Assembly (NCBI GenBank): GCA_964036045.1
Contig: OZ038378.1
Span: forward strand, 183,422,944-183,486,943
DNA: 64,000 bases
Reading direction: 5' to 3'
DNA from: Eutreptiella sp. 'Long Island Sound 2002'
Lineage: Eukaryota > Euglenozoa > Euglenophyceae > Eutreptiales > Eutreptiaceae
Shown here: positions 12,061-22,261 of the stretch, piece by piece
Position numbering within the stretch: position 1 is the first letter of the stretch
How the letters are laid out: each line of letters starts with the position of its first letter
Translations under genes and position numbers: made by a program
Notes under the pieces: model-generated
The model's database searches: none
What the model saw: only the letters and a program-made list of their open reading frames with translations
What the model was told of the DNA's origin: nothing

Positions 12061-14319
12061 TACTGTGCCGATCTCATGCTTGAATGCACAACGGTGTCCG
12101 TCGATGACAGATTCCGGCGCGGTGGCTCAGTGGTGGTGCACGGGGATCCTTCGCCTTAACCAACCCGACGTTTTTCTCTTTACGTGTCAGAGGGCAAGGT
12201 CAGTCAATAGTGAGTCATAAATCATTACTATCATTATTATTTTTTTTTCATGTCGACCTGGCGCCTTTCGGAAATTGCTTGTCGATTTCTGCAAAACTTT
12301 GAGGCGAAAGCTCACATATATCATCTAAGAATATAATATGATTTGTGAAAATCCCATATGGTAGGTCCAAGTTATTGTAGACTGCCCTTTAGTTGAAGTT
12401 TCAAATTTGATTGATATTAATGATCCAACCTTGGTCTTCGAAAGGTGCGGGTCAAATGTTTAGGTTTCATGTTTGGCGTGTGTGCTTGTGCCATTGCCGG
12501 TTTACCACAAAAAACAAGCATCACCCTAGGTCTCATATACATGTTTACCTCCTCGTAAGAGGGCTTAGACTAGAACAGACTATTGCAAAAAAAAAAATGG
12601 CACTCTAGAGATAGATAGATACTCCCCCGAGGGAACGTTTCACGTCATCTTATGTTGCTAGGGTAAATTGGGGGGGCATTATTGGACATTTTCATGTGGG
12701 CGTGGGATTCCATTCATGACACCACATTATGAGTTTGCTTGCAAACAATGTGTAATTTGAAATTACTACAAGTGCCAGCCATGGTGAACGAACAGGGTGA
12801 AAATTGAGATGACGCGACAAGACCATCCAATCGAATGCGCAGGTGACGTACATGGCGAGTGTGTGCTTGCCCCATGACTACAAGCTTCATGAAATTTGCC
12901 ACGGAACGTGTTGAAACAACCTCGAGTAGATCGACTCCATTGTGACTTGCAAATTGAAGTACGACACAATGCAAATGACAACAATTAATTCCTGAGACCT
13001 TCGTGTTGCCAAAACCTTTGGGGGAGGCGAAATTTCAAATGCTTTGGGGGAGGCGAATTTTCACATGCATACATTATGTCTAAACCAGCTTTGGACCACT
13101 TTTTGTTTCCCATGAAATGCCCCTCCGAACTTGTTCATCAATAATCCTCGGGTACCATAGGGGGGGTTGAAGGGTTCAAACCATCCCTTGAGTAACATTA
13201 GTTACCCGGTGCTAGGTATTTTTGCTTGGTTGCCACTCATTTTTGAGTAACATGGAGATCGGGGGGGCGGGGGGTTCGTGGCGAATGTTACTCGAGTAAT
13301 GTAACATGGCGTGAAACAAGCCCCATCAATGTGATTTTTGCTGGTCGCTTAGCTTGTTCAAGCTCAATATTACTTCTGACGCAGTACATGGATCGCAATT
13401 ATGTAGCCATCCTCAACACCCCCGACCATACACATGATGCTTTGTGCGCCTTTTGTGCCCGTCGTAGTCCACATCGTATGGCATATGCGTAAGATGGGAA
13501 ACGCAGGAGCCATTGTATCTTGCACCTGTGGCTTCGCTTGCTGGTCCTCAAAGCGCTAACTAACTTTGGCATTGGTGGCGTGACAAGTGGTCCAACTGCC
13601 CCATTACGTCGTAGTGAATGGTTCCTTCCCTTGTTTTTTCAAATTGTGTTATGACCCAACAGCTAGAAAATTGAATTTTTCAACTTGCGGTGTGGTTTTG
13701 AAATCATACCCTTGAAAATGGTTTTCGATGTCTACGGCTCAGCACACAAGGACTCTTGAACGAAATGCCATTGCACCAAATGAAATTGTGTTATACCAAG
13801 GTGGGCAGTAGGGTGCACGGCATGGGCTTTATGCCAGTATTCCCAACAATGGGTGAATGAGGGCGCCTGGATTGCAGACTCTTCGGGTTAGGGAGGTTGG
13901 TGCACACACATAGATAACGTTATTGCGAATTGCTAATTAAGAGTGCAAGCGAAAACACCCAAGAACATCATGTATGATAACAGAACCAAATTTGTCTCAC
14001 CAAGCAAAGTTCTTGTGTTGTACTGATTGAAAAGTAGGTCATGTCCTTTTGACACTGTGGAGCTTTTGCTCGTTGCCCTTGCTCGTTGCACACGATACAC
14101 ACCCCAATACTCAATTGCTTCCAATGCTAAAGTATAGGCGAAAATCAAGACATATTCTCTACTATCTACAGATTATTGCCTGTGTCGAAAACAAACATGT
14201 GGAGATGGTTCACAAAATTGTGGACGGGACAAGGTAGTTCATCGTATTCTTGCTTTTCTGTGCGTGTGCATGGAAGTGCGTCGTGCATGCGTGCGTGTAC
14301 AAGCTGTGTGCATGCCTAT

Positions 14320-14375
14320 GTGTGTGTGTGTGTGTGCGCGCGCGCGCGCGCGTGTGGGTGTGTGTGCTTGCGTGT
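14320..14375. repeat. Alternating purine-pyrimidine tract (TG)n(CG)n
   Basis: A TG dinucleotide run passes into a CGCGCG run and back into TG-rich sequence. Such tracts are prone to left-handed DNA and to length change. No gene is attached to it. Confidence 0.8.
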
Positions 14376-15299
14376 GTGTTTTGTGATGGGTTGTTTTGCT
14401 TTGATACCCACAACATTAATCATAAGGCAAACACAAGTTCACAAGTTGACATGGTGAAAAACGATCCACACATTTTTCTTGAGAAAACGTGCAACAACAA
14501 AGCAACAAATGACACATACCAATGGATTCATGCAACATGCAACATGGTGGGGGTTTTTTACAACCGCCCATCCACGATCCATCGTGCGATCCACGGTCCG
14601 GTCCACGACCATGGACAATGTAGTCAGGAGACACGTTGTCTTGTAGTCTTGTCTTGTAGTTGCAACATACACTGCGCATTGCACAAACGTTGGAAAAATT
14701 AAAATCACCAAGAAGCACCGGTGGATCGTTTTTTGCTTTGTGTTTGCATGCCACACCACCACCTCGGTTGTACTTTGAAAATTTTACTTATAGAAGCATT
14801 TGTGTGTGCTTTCCATGCCCTCATCTCTTGCATTTTGGGGGGTTTTCGGTGGTTTTCGAAATTTTCGGTGCGTGCACCTCGGTACAAGGGTATGGGAGGG
14901 GTGCGGGGGGGGGGGGGGGGTATGGAGCTCCTATCCATGATCCACGCCCATTCTAGGGGGGTCCCGGGATCTCTGATCCACGGTGGATAAGGGGATCTAC
15001 CATCCAGGGGCTCATGGGGCACACCCACCCGACCCACAAGTGGTACGGTTAACATCTCCCCCATTTGTGCGACACGGCCAAATTTCCCCCGAGCAAAGAA
15101 TTAAGAGCGCCAATGCCGTTGTCATGGGGGTAAGGGGAGGCTACACGTCATTGTCGGTGGCGGGCGTTGAGTGCAGGAGATCGCATGCAACATACACCAC
15201 CTACGCTTGCATTGCTCTGCTTGATTGTTTGCATGTTTGTGGTGTGCACCCCAGGTGCAACAAATCGGTAGCCCGGATCGTGCGGTGAAACAAGATCGT

Positions 15300-16230
15300 G
15301 TGGAGTTTTGGACCCCAAGGTTATCATGGCGGCCATCGGGATAGTGTGTGGCCATCGGGATGCACGAGGGACCATCATTATGGTCACCATGCTGGTCCAT
15401 CATAATGACCATCATGATGGGCCATCATGATGGCGAGTAGGATGACCATCATGGGGCACCATCATTATGGCCATCATGATGGCCACCATGAGGGTGATGA
15501 TGATGATCCTCATGATGGCCATCATGAAGTTCCATCACAACGGCCACCATGATGGCCAAGATGATGGTCCATCATGATAGTCATCCTGATGATCATCATG
15601 ATGGTCATCATGATGGCAATTAGCATGGTCCTCTTGATGGTCAGCATAATGGCCATCATAAAGGTCCAGCATGATTGTCATCATCATGATTGTCATCATT
15701 ATGGCCGTAGTGATGGTCATTATGATGGCTACCATGATGACCATGTGGCGAAAATCATCATCAATCACATTTGTTGTTGCAGATTATGCTTTTTTGAGCT
15801 GTTGAGCCTCTGCTGTGCATGCTTGCATTGTGCAGTAGGGTGAGGGGGGGGGGTCGGAATCTCCGCGTGCCGCCCCGTTTTGTGCCGTGCCGTGCCGTGC
15901 CGTGCCGCCATGGGGGGGGGGGGGCAAAGAGGCCTTGTGCCACGGAACGCCTACTGCACATTGTGTTGTACATGATGCCGTATCATGCTGACCATCATTA
16001 TGGCCCTCATGATGGCCCATTGTGATGAGCCATCATAATGGCCCACCATGATAGTCATGATGACAATCATGGAGACCATGACGATGGACCATCATTATCA
16101 GCATCAGGATGCAGGTGATGCTTATAATGATGGTCTATTGTGATGGTCTTCATGATTGTCATCATGATGGCCCATCATGATGATCCTCATGATGCACCAT
16201 CATGATGACCCTCATGATGCCGACATGATG
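15300..16230. repeat. CATCATGATGG-type tandem array, copy 1
   Basis: The sequence is built from short words of the CATCATGATGG / CCATCATTATGG kind, irregularly permuted. Its complement is nearly the same sequence, so it can fold on itself along its whole length. From about 15364 it matches 59529 onward almost base for base, and it resumes after a 226-bp interruption. Spurious open frames rich in Met, Ile, His and Asp come from this array. Confidence 0.9.
15745..15970. mobile_element. 226-bp insertion inside the CATCATGATGG array
   Basis: The matching array at about 59920-59945 runs uninterrupted from GACCAT into CATGATGCCG, whereas here 226 bp separate those words. The other copy therefore serves as an empty site. 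The insert contains a nested pair of 11-bp inverted repeats (TGTGCAGTAGG at 15829-15839, its complement at 15950-15960), two G runs and five tandem GTGCC units (about 15883-15908). A 3-bp CAT duplication at the edges is possible but is not distinctive inside this array. Confidence 0.6.
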
Positions 16231-16245
16231 CCACCAAAAACCCTC

Positions 16246-16440
16246 TCAGCTGTCACGGTGGTAGATGGGGGGTAGATGGATCTCCCCACGCTGAGATGGC
16301 CGATTTCAGAGGAACAACAAAAACAAGAGCCAACGGGGACCATTGAGCTGAAAACTACAGGGGGCCTATTTGGCTAGCGAGCTGGGACAAAAAACCTAAA
16401 AATTGCAGTTTATCGATCCAATGTATGTGTCATGCATGCC
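16246..16440 (+). repeat. 195-bp dispersed repeat, copy 1
   Basis: This segment, from the CTCTCAGCTG word to the CATGCATGCC word, recurs in reverse orientation at 58738-58932. It abuts the CATCATGATGG array in both places, so the pair was probably copied or moved together. It has no ORF of note. Copy 1 lies downstream of its array, and the inverted copy lies upstream of the second array. Confidence 0.8.
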
Positions 16441-16760
16441 GGAGATGGGCCACGGGTAGTGGGTATTGGTGCAATGCTGCAGAGCAGGGGGGTTAGGGGA
16501 TAGTGGGTGTCCCCAAGCTCACCGCCGCACTGTGGTGGGCTGTGGGCAAGGGGACTCATTCTTTATATTGCTGCATTGTGAGAGTAGTGGGCATCGGGAA
16601 CCCTTTTGTACACTTCTGCATTGTAGGGTGCTGTGGGCATGAGGACTGCTTTCGTACACTAGTGGAAACGCTAACCCGGATGGTAGCACCCTTAGTTGCG
16701 CCTTGTCCGATGGTACCGTCGGCGTCACACTATGCGTGGCTTGTTGAGGGGGATAGGAGC
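16441..16760. other. No gene seen
   Basis: A short stretch with repeated words such as GGGCAT(C)GGGAACCC and CATTGT(G/A)(A/G)G. It ends in the 9-bp GGATAGGAG (16751-16759) that forms the left target duplication of the next element. Confidence 0.4.
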
Positions 16761-17298
16761 AGGCTATTGCTTAGTGGGCAGAATACCCCCCCCCCCCCTG
16801 GGGGGGTGGGTGGGTGCTTGGGTACAGAGATGGGTGGGTGGGTTGGCCCCAAATTCCAGCATTTTGGGCCACCAGCCCCCCCCCCCCCCCCCCCAGGGGG
16901 GGGGGGGGCTCTTTTGTTGGGTCTTGGGTCTGTGAAGGGTTCTGAGATTTGTTGCTTTGGTTTTGCAATTGTACACCCATTTGGTTTTCAAGCTCGTCCT
17001 CTTCTGCTGATGGGGAGCTTTCTCAGTGATACACTTCATGAGCATTACCAACAAGTCATTCTGGGGTATAGGGGACAACAACAAGTACCCGAACGGCGTG
17101 GTGTCCTTCCTCCGAACTACAGCCAATGGGGGCTTCTCAATCAAGTGCTTGTATGTGACTATGGCTGGAGGGCACAGCCCCCCCGGGGGGGGGGGGGAGG
17201 GTTGGGTGGGTGGATGGGTGGATGGGTGGGTGGCCGAGCCTTGGCCGAGGCCCAGATTAACCCCCCCCCCCCCCCCCCGGGTCACTAAGCAATAGCCT
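16761..17298. mobile_element. MITE with 16-bp TIRs and 9-bp target duplication
   Basis: AGGCTATTGCTTAGTG at 16761-16776 is perfectly repeated in inverted orientation at 17283-17298. The flanking GGATAGGAG occurs directly on both sides (16751-16759 and 17299-17307, with one extra C on the left), which fits an 8-9 bp target-site duplication of the Mutator or hAT kind. The 538-bp interior has no transposase ORF. It does have C-run/G-run blocks just inside each end and in the middle, and GGGTGGGTGG-type words that could form G-quadruplexes. It is therefore a non-autonomous element. The superfamily is inferred from duplication length only. Confidence 0.85.
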
Positions 17299-17509
17299 GG
17301 ATAGGAGGATTGATGGTTTGGATGATGAGGGCCGTGAATGAAGAAGATTGGGGGCCGCCAGAATGGCCCGGCTATTGGCGCTGCACCAAGGGCCCGGCTA
17401 TTGGCACTATACCAAGACTCTAGGGAGGTCGTTGCATGAGTGTACTCCCTTACTTCCGTGCCTATGTATTCCCACCAAAAGGGTTCTGCTTCCGGTGCCT
17501 TGGGAGCAG
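17299..17509. other. No gene seen; short tandem duplication
   Basis: The word GGCCCGGCTATTGGC appears twice 30-35 bp apart (about 17365-17410). I see no coding sequence. Confidence 0.4.
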
Positions 17510-17696
17510 AAACCCATTACGGGAGTCAATTGCCTCGCCCCTCATCACACTAACGCACCCGTAGTTTGTCGGCCATGGGTGCCAACTAGCATGGTTGGGG
17601 GTGGCTTGCGAGGTGCAGTGCCCCAACCACCCTCGTTGCAGACTGCACTCCCTGAGACAAGGCAGAGAGCAAACTGTTGGGCACTTGGGGAACCCC
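17510..17696 (+). repeat. ~187-bp direct repeat, copy 1
   Basis: A segment beginning at GAAACCCATTA and ending at GGCACTTGGGGAAC recurs in the same orientation at 19137-19321 with roughly 10-15% differences by eye. One copy lies about 60 bp upstream of the first AlbA_2 exon and the other about 110 bp upstream of the second, so the gene or its intron was built around a duplication. Confidence 0.75.
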
Positions 17697-17754
17697 CTAA
17701 GTTAAAGAATTTACCATTGGTCCTTGGTTCTCAGAGTTCTCCGTCGGCGACAGA

Positions 17755-19626
17755 ATGGCTGAGAACAACGTCCTATTCAACGAAGACTGCAACGTCGAGT
17801 TCAAGGAAGGTCATCCACGTATGTGTTTGCTTGTTTGACATGGGCGGGTCTCGGGGCTCTTGGCCAGTCCATTGCCCTAGGGGCCGGGAGTGGGCTTCGC
17901 ATGCTCCTTGGACGTGGCTTTTGGGAGGTTGCTAGCATTTCCCAGGGCCCAAGGGGCTAGTGCTAAGTGCGCCAGGGCCTCAAATTCTTTTACTGCTACC
18001 TAGGGTCCTGAGCCATTCCTGGGGCCTTGTGAGGGCTTCTACTCGGTGCTGCAGGGCCCCACCTGCTGCTACCTAGGGTCGTGAGCCATTCCTGGGGCCT
18101 TGTGAGGGCTTCTACTCAGTGCTGCAGGGCCCCACCTGCTGGTACCCCTCCTAATCAAGGCTACATGATACACTAGCCATCATCCTAAACGTGTAGGATG
18201 CTCGTCCTGAAGATTGGCTCACAAACACCTCATTTTCACGTCAAATTGGACCACCCATGGCACTGAGGCGGGAGAGACGCCTCCTTGCTAAAAGAGAGAA
18301 GGAGGAAATGGGGGTGGTGTAGGATTTGTTCTTGGGTCTGTGGTGCAGGAGGTGCATTCCATTTAGAGTTGCCTGGGGGTACAAAACTGCATTCCATTTT
18401 AGAGTGCTTGGGGGACACAAAACTACCCCCCACACCTGAATCCCGTGCACACATGCTTGCGACCCCTAGCAACATACACCCAGGTGGACAGCACATGGCA
18501 CCTGTTGCCAGCCAATGAACCTTAGGAACGGCAAACGGCACCCCTAGCAACACCGGCCTCAACCTCCTCCTCACATGGCACACACATGCACCCCATATCC
18601 CACGCCCTCCCCATGCGTTGCTAGGGACTACGAAATTTGAGGGTGTCTTCCCCCCTTTCTTCACAAGTGCTTGGACGATGCTTCGAGTAATCATAGTGAA
18701 GATAGTGGACGGCAGAGCATTGCCACACTGAAACCATGCATCGAGCGTGGGTAAGAGAACACACACGCACACACACACACAGCGCAGGAGGCCTAAAACA
18801 CCACCGCCACGGTCCCCCCCAGTGCCTGTCCCACAGGGGCTGGAGGAGACCGCAGCAGAGGACGTCGCCCGCCCGCTTTTTCTGATGAGGCATGGGAGAG
18901 CGAACACACTGGATACTTAACCAGCCAACCACAGAGGTTGTGATTCCGCAGAAGGGGGGGGTCCAACGTTCCACAGAGGCCTCAGCAGACCTGTGCCAAA
19001 TGGGGTGTCCTGCCGAGCGCTGCACAAGGATCTATACCTCTCAAAGTACAGATCACGCACACACACACACACACACACACACTGTGACACAGAGAGAAAT
19101 AATTCGGGTAAAATCCCCTTGCCAGGGGCCTCAGTAGAAACCCATTAGGGAAGTCAACATCCTCGTCCCTCATCACACTATACACCCGTAGTGTGTCGGC
19201 CATGGGTGCCAACTAGCATGGGGCAGGGGCCGCTTGGGAGGTGCAGTGCCCCATCCACCCTCGTTGCAGACTACACTCCCTGATACAAGGCAGAGAGCAA
19301 CCTGTTAGGCACTTGGGGAACTCTGCTTCTTTGCCTCATTGGATGCAGCGTTCTAGGGCGTGGTGCGGAACCCCCCCAATTTTGGGTGTTGTTAATATGG
19401 TTGGAACCCGGAATTTCACATGTTACAGGTTACAATGTGATCAGGTCTGGCCTCAATGCCTTCATCAACACCAATGGCGGAAGCCAATATTGGGGTGTGG
19501 ACGACGAAGGCATCATCCGTGGCCTGTTGAATCCCGACTATGATGGGATCATGTTGGAAGTTGGCAATATTTTGCACGCCATGCGCCCAATGGTATTCTT
19601 GCTCAACCACATGTCACGTGTTGATG
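17755..19626 (+). CDS. Schlafen/AlbA_2-type protein, two exons, 3' end lost
   Basis: Exon 1 runs from the ATG at 17755 to 17818 and ends in VEFKEGHP. The next bases are a GTATGT donor. Exon 2 starts at 19429 after a TGTTACAG acceptor and restores the frame, encoding the AlbA_2 core (AFINTNGGSQYWGVDDEG, then IIRGL). AlbA_2 (Schlafen-like) domains are built as E..EFK followed by AF(A/I)NT.GG....GVDD.G...G, and the spliced product matches both halves in order and spacing. Members bind nucleic acid or act as RNases or regulators; which applies here is unknown. After residue ~88 the frame runs into the Penelope-like element at 19627, so the protein is truncated and ends in foreign codons (stop at 19782-19784). 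The same element is thus the likely cause of loss. Exon structure is inferred, not proven by RNA. Confidence 0.65.
17993..18138 (+). repeat. 73-bp tandem duplication
   Basis: Two adjacent copies starting at CTGCTACCTAGGGTC (17993 and 18066) differ at only a few bases (CCTGAG/CGTGAG, CTCGG/CTCAG). It is a recent local duplication inside the putative intron. Confidence 0.9.
19137..19321 (+). repeat. ~187-bp direct repeat, copy 2
   Basis: Direct copy of 17510-17696, slightly diverged, ending about 110 bp upstream of the second AlbA_2 exon. Confidence 0.75.
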
Positions 19627-20241
19627 GCAGCCGGCAGCACACCGCCGACTGCTTGACTGTCAGTCTCCGAACTCCCAGCGCATGCTCCTGTCACTCGTGC
19701 CGAACCTGGTTAAAAAATGTGCCTGGTATAGATTTGACACGTGTAGTTTCATACAAAATGTACGTAAGGTTTCATCTCTCCTGATCCGAAAAGGTTACCC
19801 TTCAACCTGGTGGCGCCCTTTGCTCCTAGCAAAAGCGGAAACCATTGATCTACAACAGCATGCGAGGTCAGGTATCCAACTTGCACTTGCACAACTGCAC
19901 GGACCCGGAGCGGGAGAATCGAACTGAGACGGTCCATTTCCAAGTTACACCCCAAGTAGTGCATGACGGTCGGGAATATGGGAGACACAGTGAGTCCCCT
20001 CGTGCCTCACCATGGCGTGCCCGTGTACCCAGCCCGAACGTGCACTCCTCGCTTTTTGCAGCAAGGCCTGGCCTCGTGTGATTTGATTTGTTGTTTTGCT
20101 GCTCTCGCTTTGTTTCTTTGACCGGGTACACAAGTACTAGGACAAGTGCATTCTAAAGCCGGACGCCAACAAACAATCACGGGCATCCACCAGTCGACGC
20201 AAAAAGTGTTTACTAGAGGGAAATTCTTTGAAGCTTGATAT
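19627..20241 (+). mobile_element. 5'-truncated Penelope-like copy (pseudo-LTR)
   Basis: These 615 bp match 27197-27811 with two differences that I can see (C/T at 19949, A/G at about 20144). The segment carries the last ~100 codons of the reverse transcriptase ORF and the 3' untranslated region, and is followed immediately by a full unit. Head-to-tail placement of a 5'-truncated copy upstream of a full copy is characteristic of Penelope-like elements, where the upstream piece (pLTR) supplies the promoter. The near identity says the pair formed recently or together. Confidence 0.9.
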
Positions 20242-20279
20242 CGTGTCCATTTTGATCGCCAAGGATTGAAGCTACCGAA

Positions 20280-22259
20280 ATGTCTCACAACAACGACAAT
20301 AATTCGATCAATAATTCGATCAATGATTCCAATACCGCGCCTCATGTGAATGCCAACGCACTACAAGACCCCCTGTCCATTCTTCTCTCTGCACACGTAC
20401 CAGTACCCACAAATGCTGCGGCGCAAGTCGTTTCACCGGTCCAAGCAGAACAACAAATTCAAGCACACCAACTCCAAGCTCTACTCTCGCAACTTTCTAC
20501 ATCTCAACCGGCAAGTTCACAAATCCCGGAAACACAGTCCCACTGCACGCCTACGCAACTCGGACAAGGCAACGTAATCCCGGGAACACCATCTTCCGTT
20601 GGCTCAGCGGCCCCTATGTCTACACCTTCACCGCAATCATCTAACTCTGGTATTGCTGCGCTCATCGGGCCGGACATTGCTCAAGCCCTAGTACAAGGCC
20701 TCACCGGATCGTCAGAACAAGGCGGTGGCAAAGGTGGACGCAGATTCCCCTGCACATCGTGCAAAGCGTTCGGCCATTCTTGGCCCAAATGCCCAAGCTT
20801 AAACGTGGTTAACGTGATTATTTCTGTGATTACATCAAAGAAGGAACAATATGACAGGGATAACAATGTGAAGCGAGTCAGCGAGGCTTTGGCCACACTT
20901 GGCGTGGACCCTACAGCACTGGGCGTGAATTTGGAACGAAACCAGACGCCGCAGCAGCACGCTTCACATTCTACAGGCGCCACCTCTCAACTCGAATCCG
21001 CGATCATGAAAGCGCTTAATGGGTCCAACCCCGCACAAACCCCAGCGTCCGCTATGCCATCCCCAACCGTGCCAACACCTCCACCCGTTGCGCCCCAGCC
21101 GACTCCAATACCCACGCTACCAACCAACAACAACGCCACACACCCACTTCAATCGCTATTCGCATCGATGGGAATCCAATCTGCTAACTCTCAAACCCCG
21201 GATCCAGCGACTCTGATACGGCAACCCGCACATGTGCCCGCCCCAACGAACCAGACCGAGGTTCCTAGCATGCCCACAAATACAACGCCTCCCAGTACTA
21301 CATGCCAACCAATGCTATCTACCACAGGGTCCATCCAAATTAATCCCAACGACCCAAATGCTGTAGACCCTCTCCGTGCCCTGCTAGCGTCTCTGGAAAG
21401 CACGAATCCTGCACCTGTACGCCAACCCCAACACTATAAAGTGCCTGTGACCAAACCTCCTGCAGTGCCACCTATCCACGTTATATCTCCACATCGTCCA
21501 GAACTTTCTGATGAACTACAGAAGCGCACCAGGGACATGCGGTCCCCAGCGGCAGCGGTACCCACCACCGAAGAAATACCAACCACTAAAGTTACAGACA
21601 CGCCACAGGCTAAGCGACCTAACGTGACTGTACACACGCCCGGTACCCCGCACAATCTGGCCCGAGGATTAGATGAAGAGTTGTCTGACATGCTAGACGA
21701 CGACGCTACTTCTCTATGCGACCGCCGAGACGAACTGGAGAAGCAGCTCCAGGCATACAAAGACATGGTGGAAGAGTTGCTGAGTGAAAAAGCTGCTTAC
21801 TCCTCCTCATCTTCGGCATCAAGCAGAGAGGCCAAGCCAGCGGCAAGTGCACCCAAACGCCCAGCTCGGGCAGCACCGAAAAGCAAGGGACATGAAATCG
21901 GAGCACTAGACCTACCCGCCCGCAGAGCTTTAACGAAAGCCGCAAGGATACTCAAGGAGAATGATGATGTATATGCTATCAGCCCAGCTGCCCCAACCCC
22001 CGCGAATGCGACCCAGGCTAAATACGTATATGTCAAAGGCACCGTAGACCATGTGGAAACCCCGTTCGTGTACGTCAAGGTTTTCCCTGAATGCATCATC
22101 GAAGGAGCTGACAACCCCCCAGATATCCGTGTGTTCGACCGACACTGGGTATTTTCAAATGAAGCATATGCGAGGGAAGCGATTGTGTCACTGAATGATC
22201 TACTGGCGGAGCCCATGGCGCGTGCAACTGCAAAACCGGCGACCGGCGCCCCCCAGTAG
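20280..22259 (+). CDS. Penelope-like ORF1: Gag-like protein with CCHC zinc knuckle
   Basis: A 659-aa protein that starts 38 bp after the end of the upstream pLTR. Residues 1-150 are Asn/Gln/Ser/Pro-rich and low in complexity. C158, C161, H166 and C171 form a perfect CX2CX4HX4C zinc knuckle, the nucleic-acid-binding module of retroelement Gag proteins. Residues ~210-450 are Pro/Thr-rich and disordered in appearance. An acidic stretch (~460-480) leads into a probable coiled coil (DELEKQLQAYKDMVEELLSE, ~484-505), then a Ser run and a basic segment. The last ~80 residues look folded. The likely role is coating element RNA, by analogy with Gag. ORF1 ends in TAG at 22257-22259 just after a C6 tract, and the -1 frame is open across that point into the next ORF, so a frameshift fusion is possible. 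The family is not one I can name. Confidence 0.85.
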   Translation: MSHNNDNNSINNSINDSNTAPHVNANALQDPLSILLSAHVPVPTNAAAQVVSPVQAEQQIQAHQLQALLSQLSTSQPASSQIPETQSHCTPTQLGQGNVIPGTPSSVGSAAPMSTPSPQSSNSGIAALIGPDIAQALVQGLTGSSEQGGGKGGRRFPCTSCKAFGHSWPKCPSLNVVNVIISVITSKKEQYDRDNNVKRVSEALATLGVDPTALGVNLERNQTPQQHASHSTGATSQLESAIMKALNGSNPAQTPASAMPSPTVPTPPPVAPQPTPIPTLPTNNNATHPLQSLFASMGIQSANSQTPDPATLIRQPAHVPAPTNQTEVPSMPTNTTPPSTTCQPMLSTTGSIQINPNDPNAVDPLRALLASLESTNPAPVRQPQHYKVPVTKPPAVPPIHVISPHRPELSDELQKRTRDMRSPAAAVPTTEEIPTTKVTDTPQAKRPNVTVHTPGTPHNLARGLDEELSDMLDDDATSLCDRRDELEKQLQAYKDMVEELLSEKAAYSSSSSASSREAKPAASAPKRPARAAPKSKGHEIGALDLPARRALTKAARILKENDDVYAISPAAPTPANATQAKYVYVKGTVDHVETPFVYVKVFPECIIEGADNPPDIRVFDRHWVFSNEAYAREAIVSLNDLLAEPMARATAKPATGAPQ

Positions 22260-22261
22260 TT

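Larger units (their letters stand above)
9701..15300. other. AT-richer region with no recognisable gene
   Basis: Base composition changes sharply at about 9700 from GC-rich to AT-richer. All open frames are short (under about 150 codons) and none has a recognisable motif. Landmarks are two copies of CGAGAATAGG(G/A)GGAGACCC followed by a C run (10370-10411, 11028-11070), a family of GGGACATTATGAGAC words at 11725-12060, and a TG/CG alternating tract at 14320-14375. A short inverted match links about 10968-10995 and 14730-14755 (both contain GCATGC and CTTTGTGTTTG or its complement). Confidence 0.5.
17819..19428 (+). other. Inferred 1,610-bp intron
   Basis: GTATGT at 17819 and ACAG ending at 19428 join the two halves of the AlbA_2 domain in phase 1. 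Inside lie the 73-bp tandem duplication, CA runs near 18765-18780 and 19053-19082, and the second copy of the 187-bp repeat. I see no other gene in it. Confidence 0.6.

Noticed and set aside
12117-12165. tRNA gene suggested by GGCGCGGTGGCTCAGTGG
   Set aside because: The A box is good, but there is no B box at the expected distance and no cloverleaf pairing.
15535-15768. Met/Ile/His/Asp-rich ORFs in the CATCATGATGG arrays
   Set aside because: Low-complexity by-products of the satellite; open on both strands.
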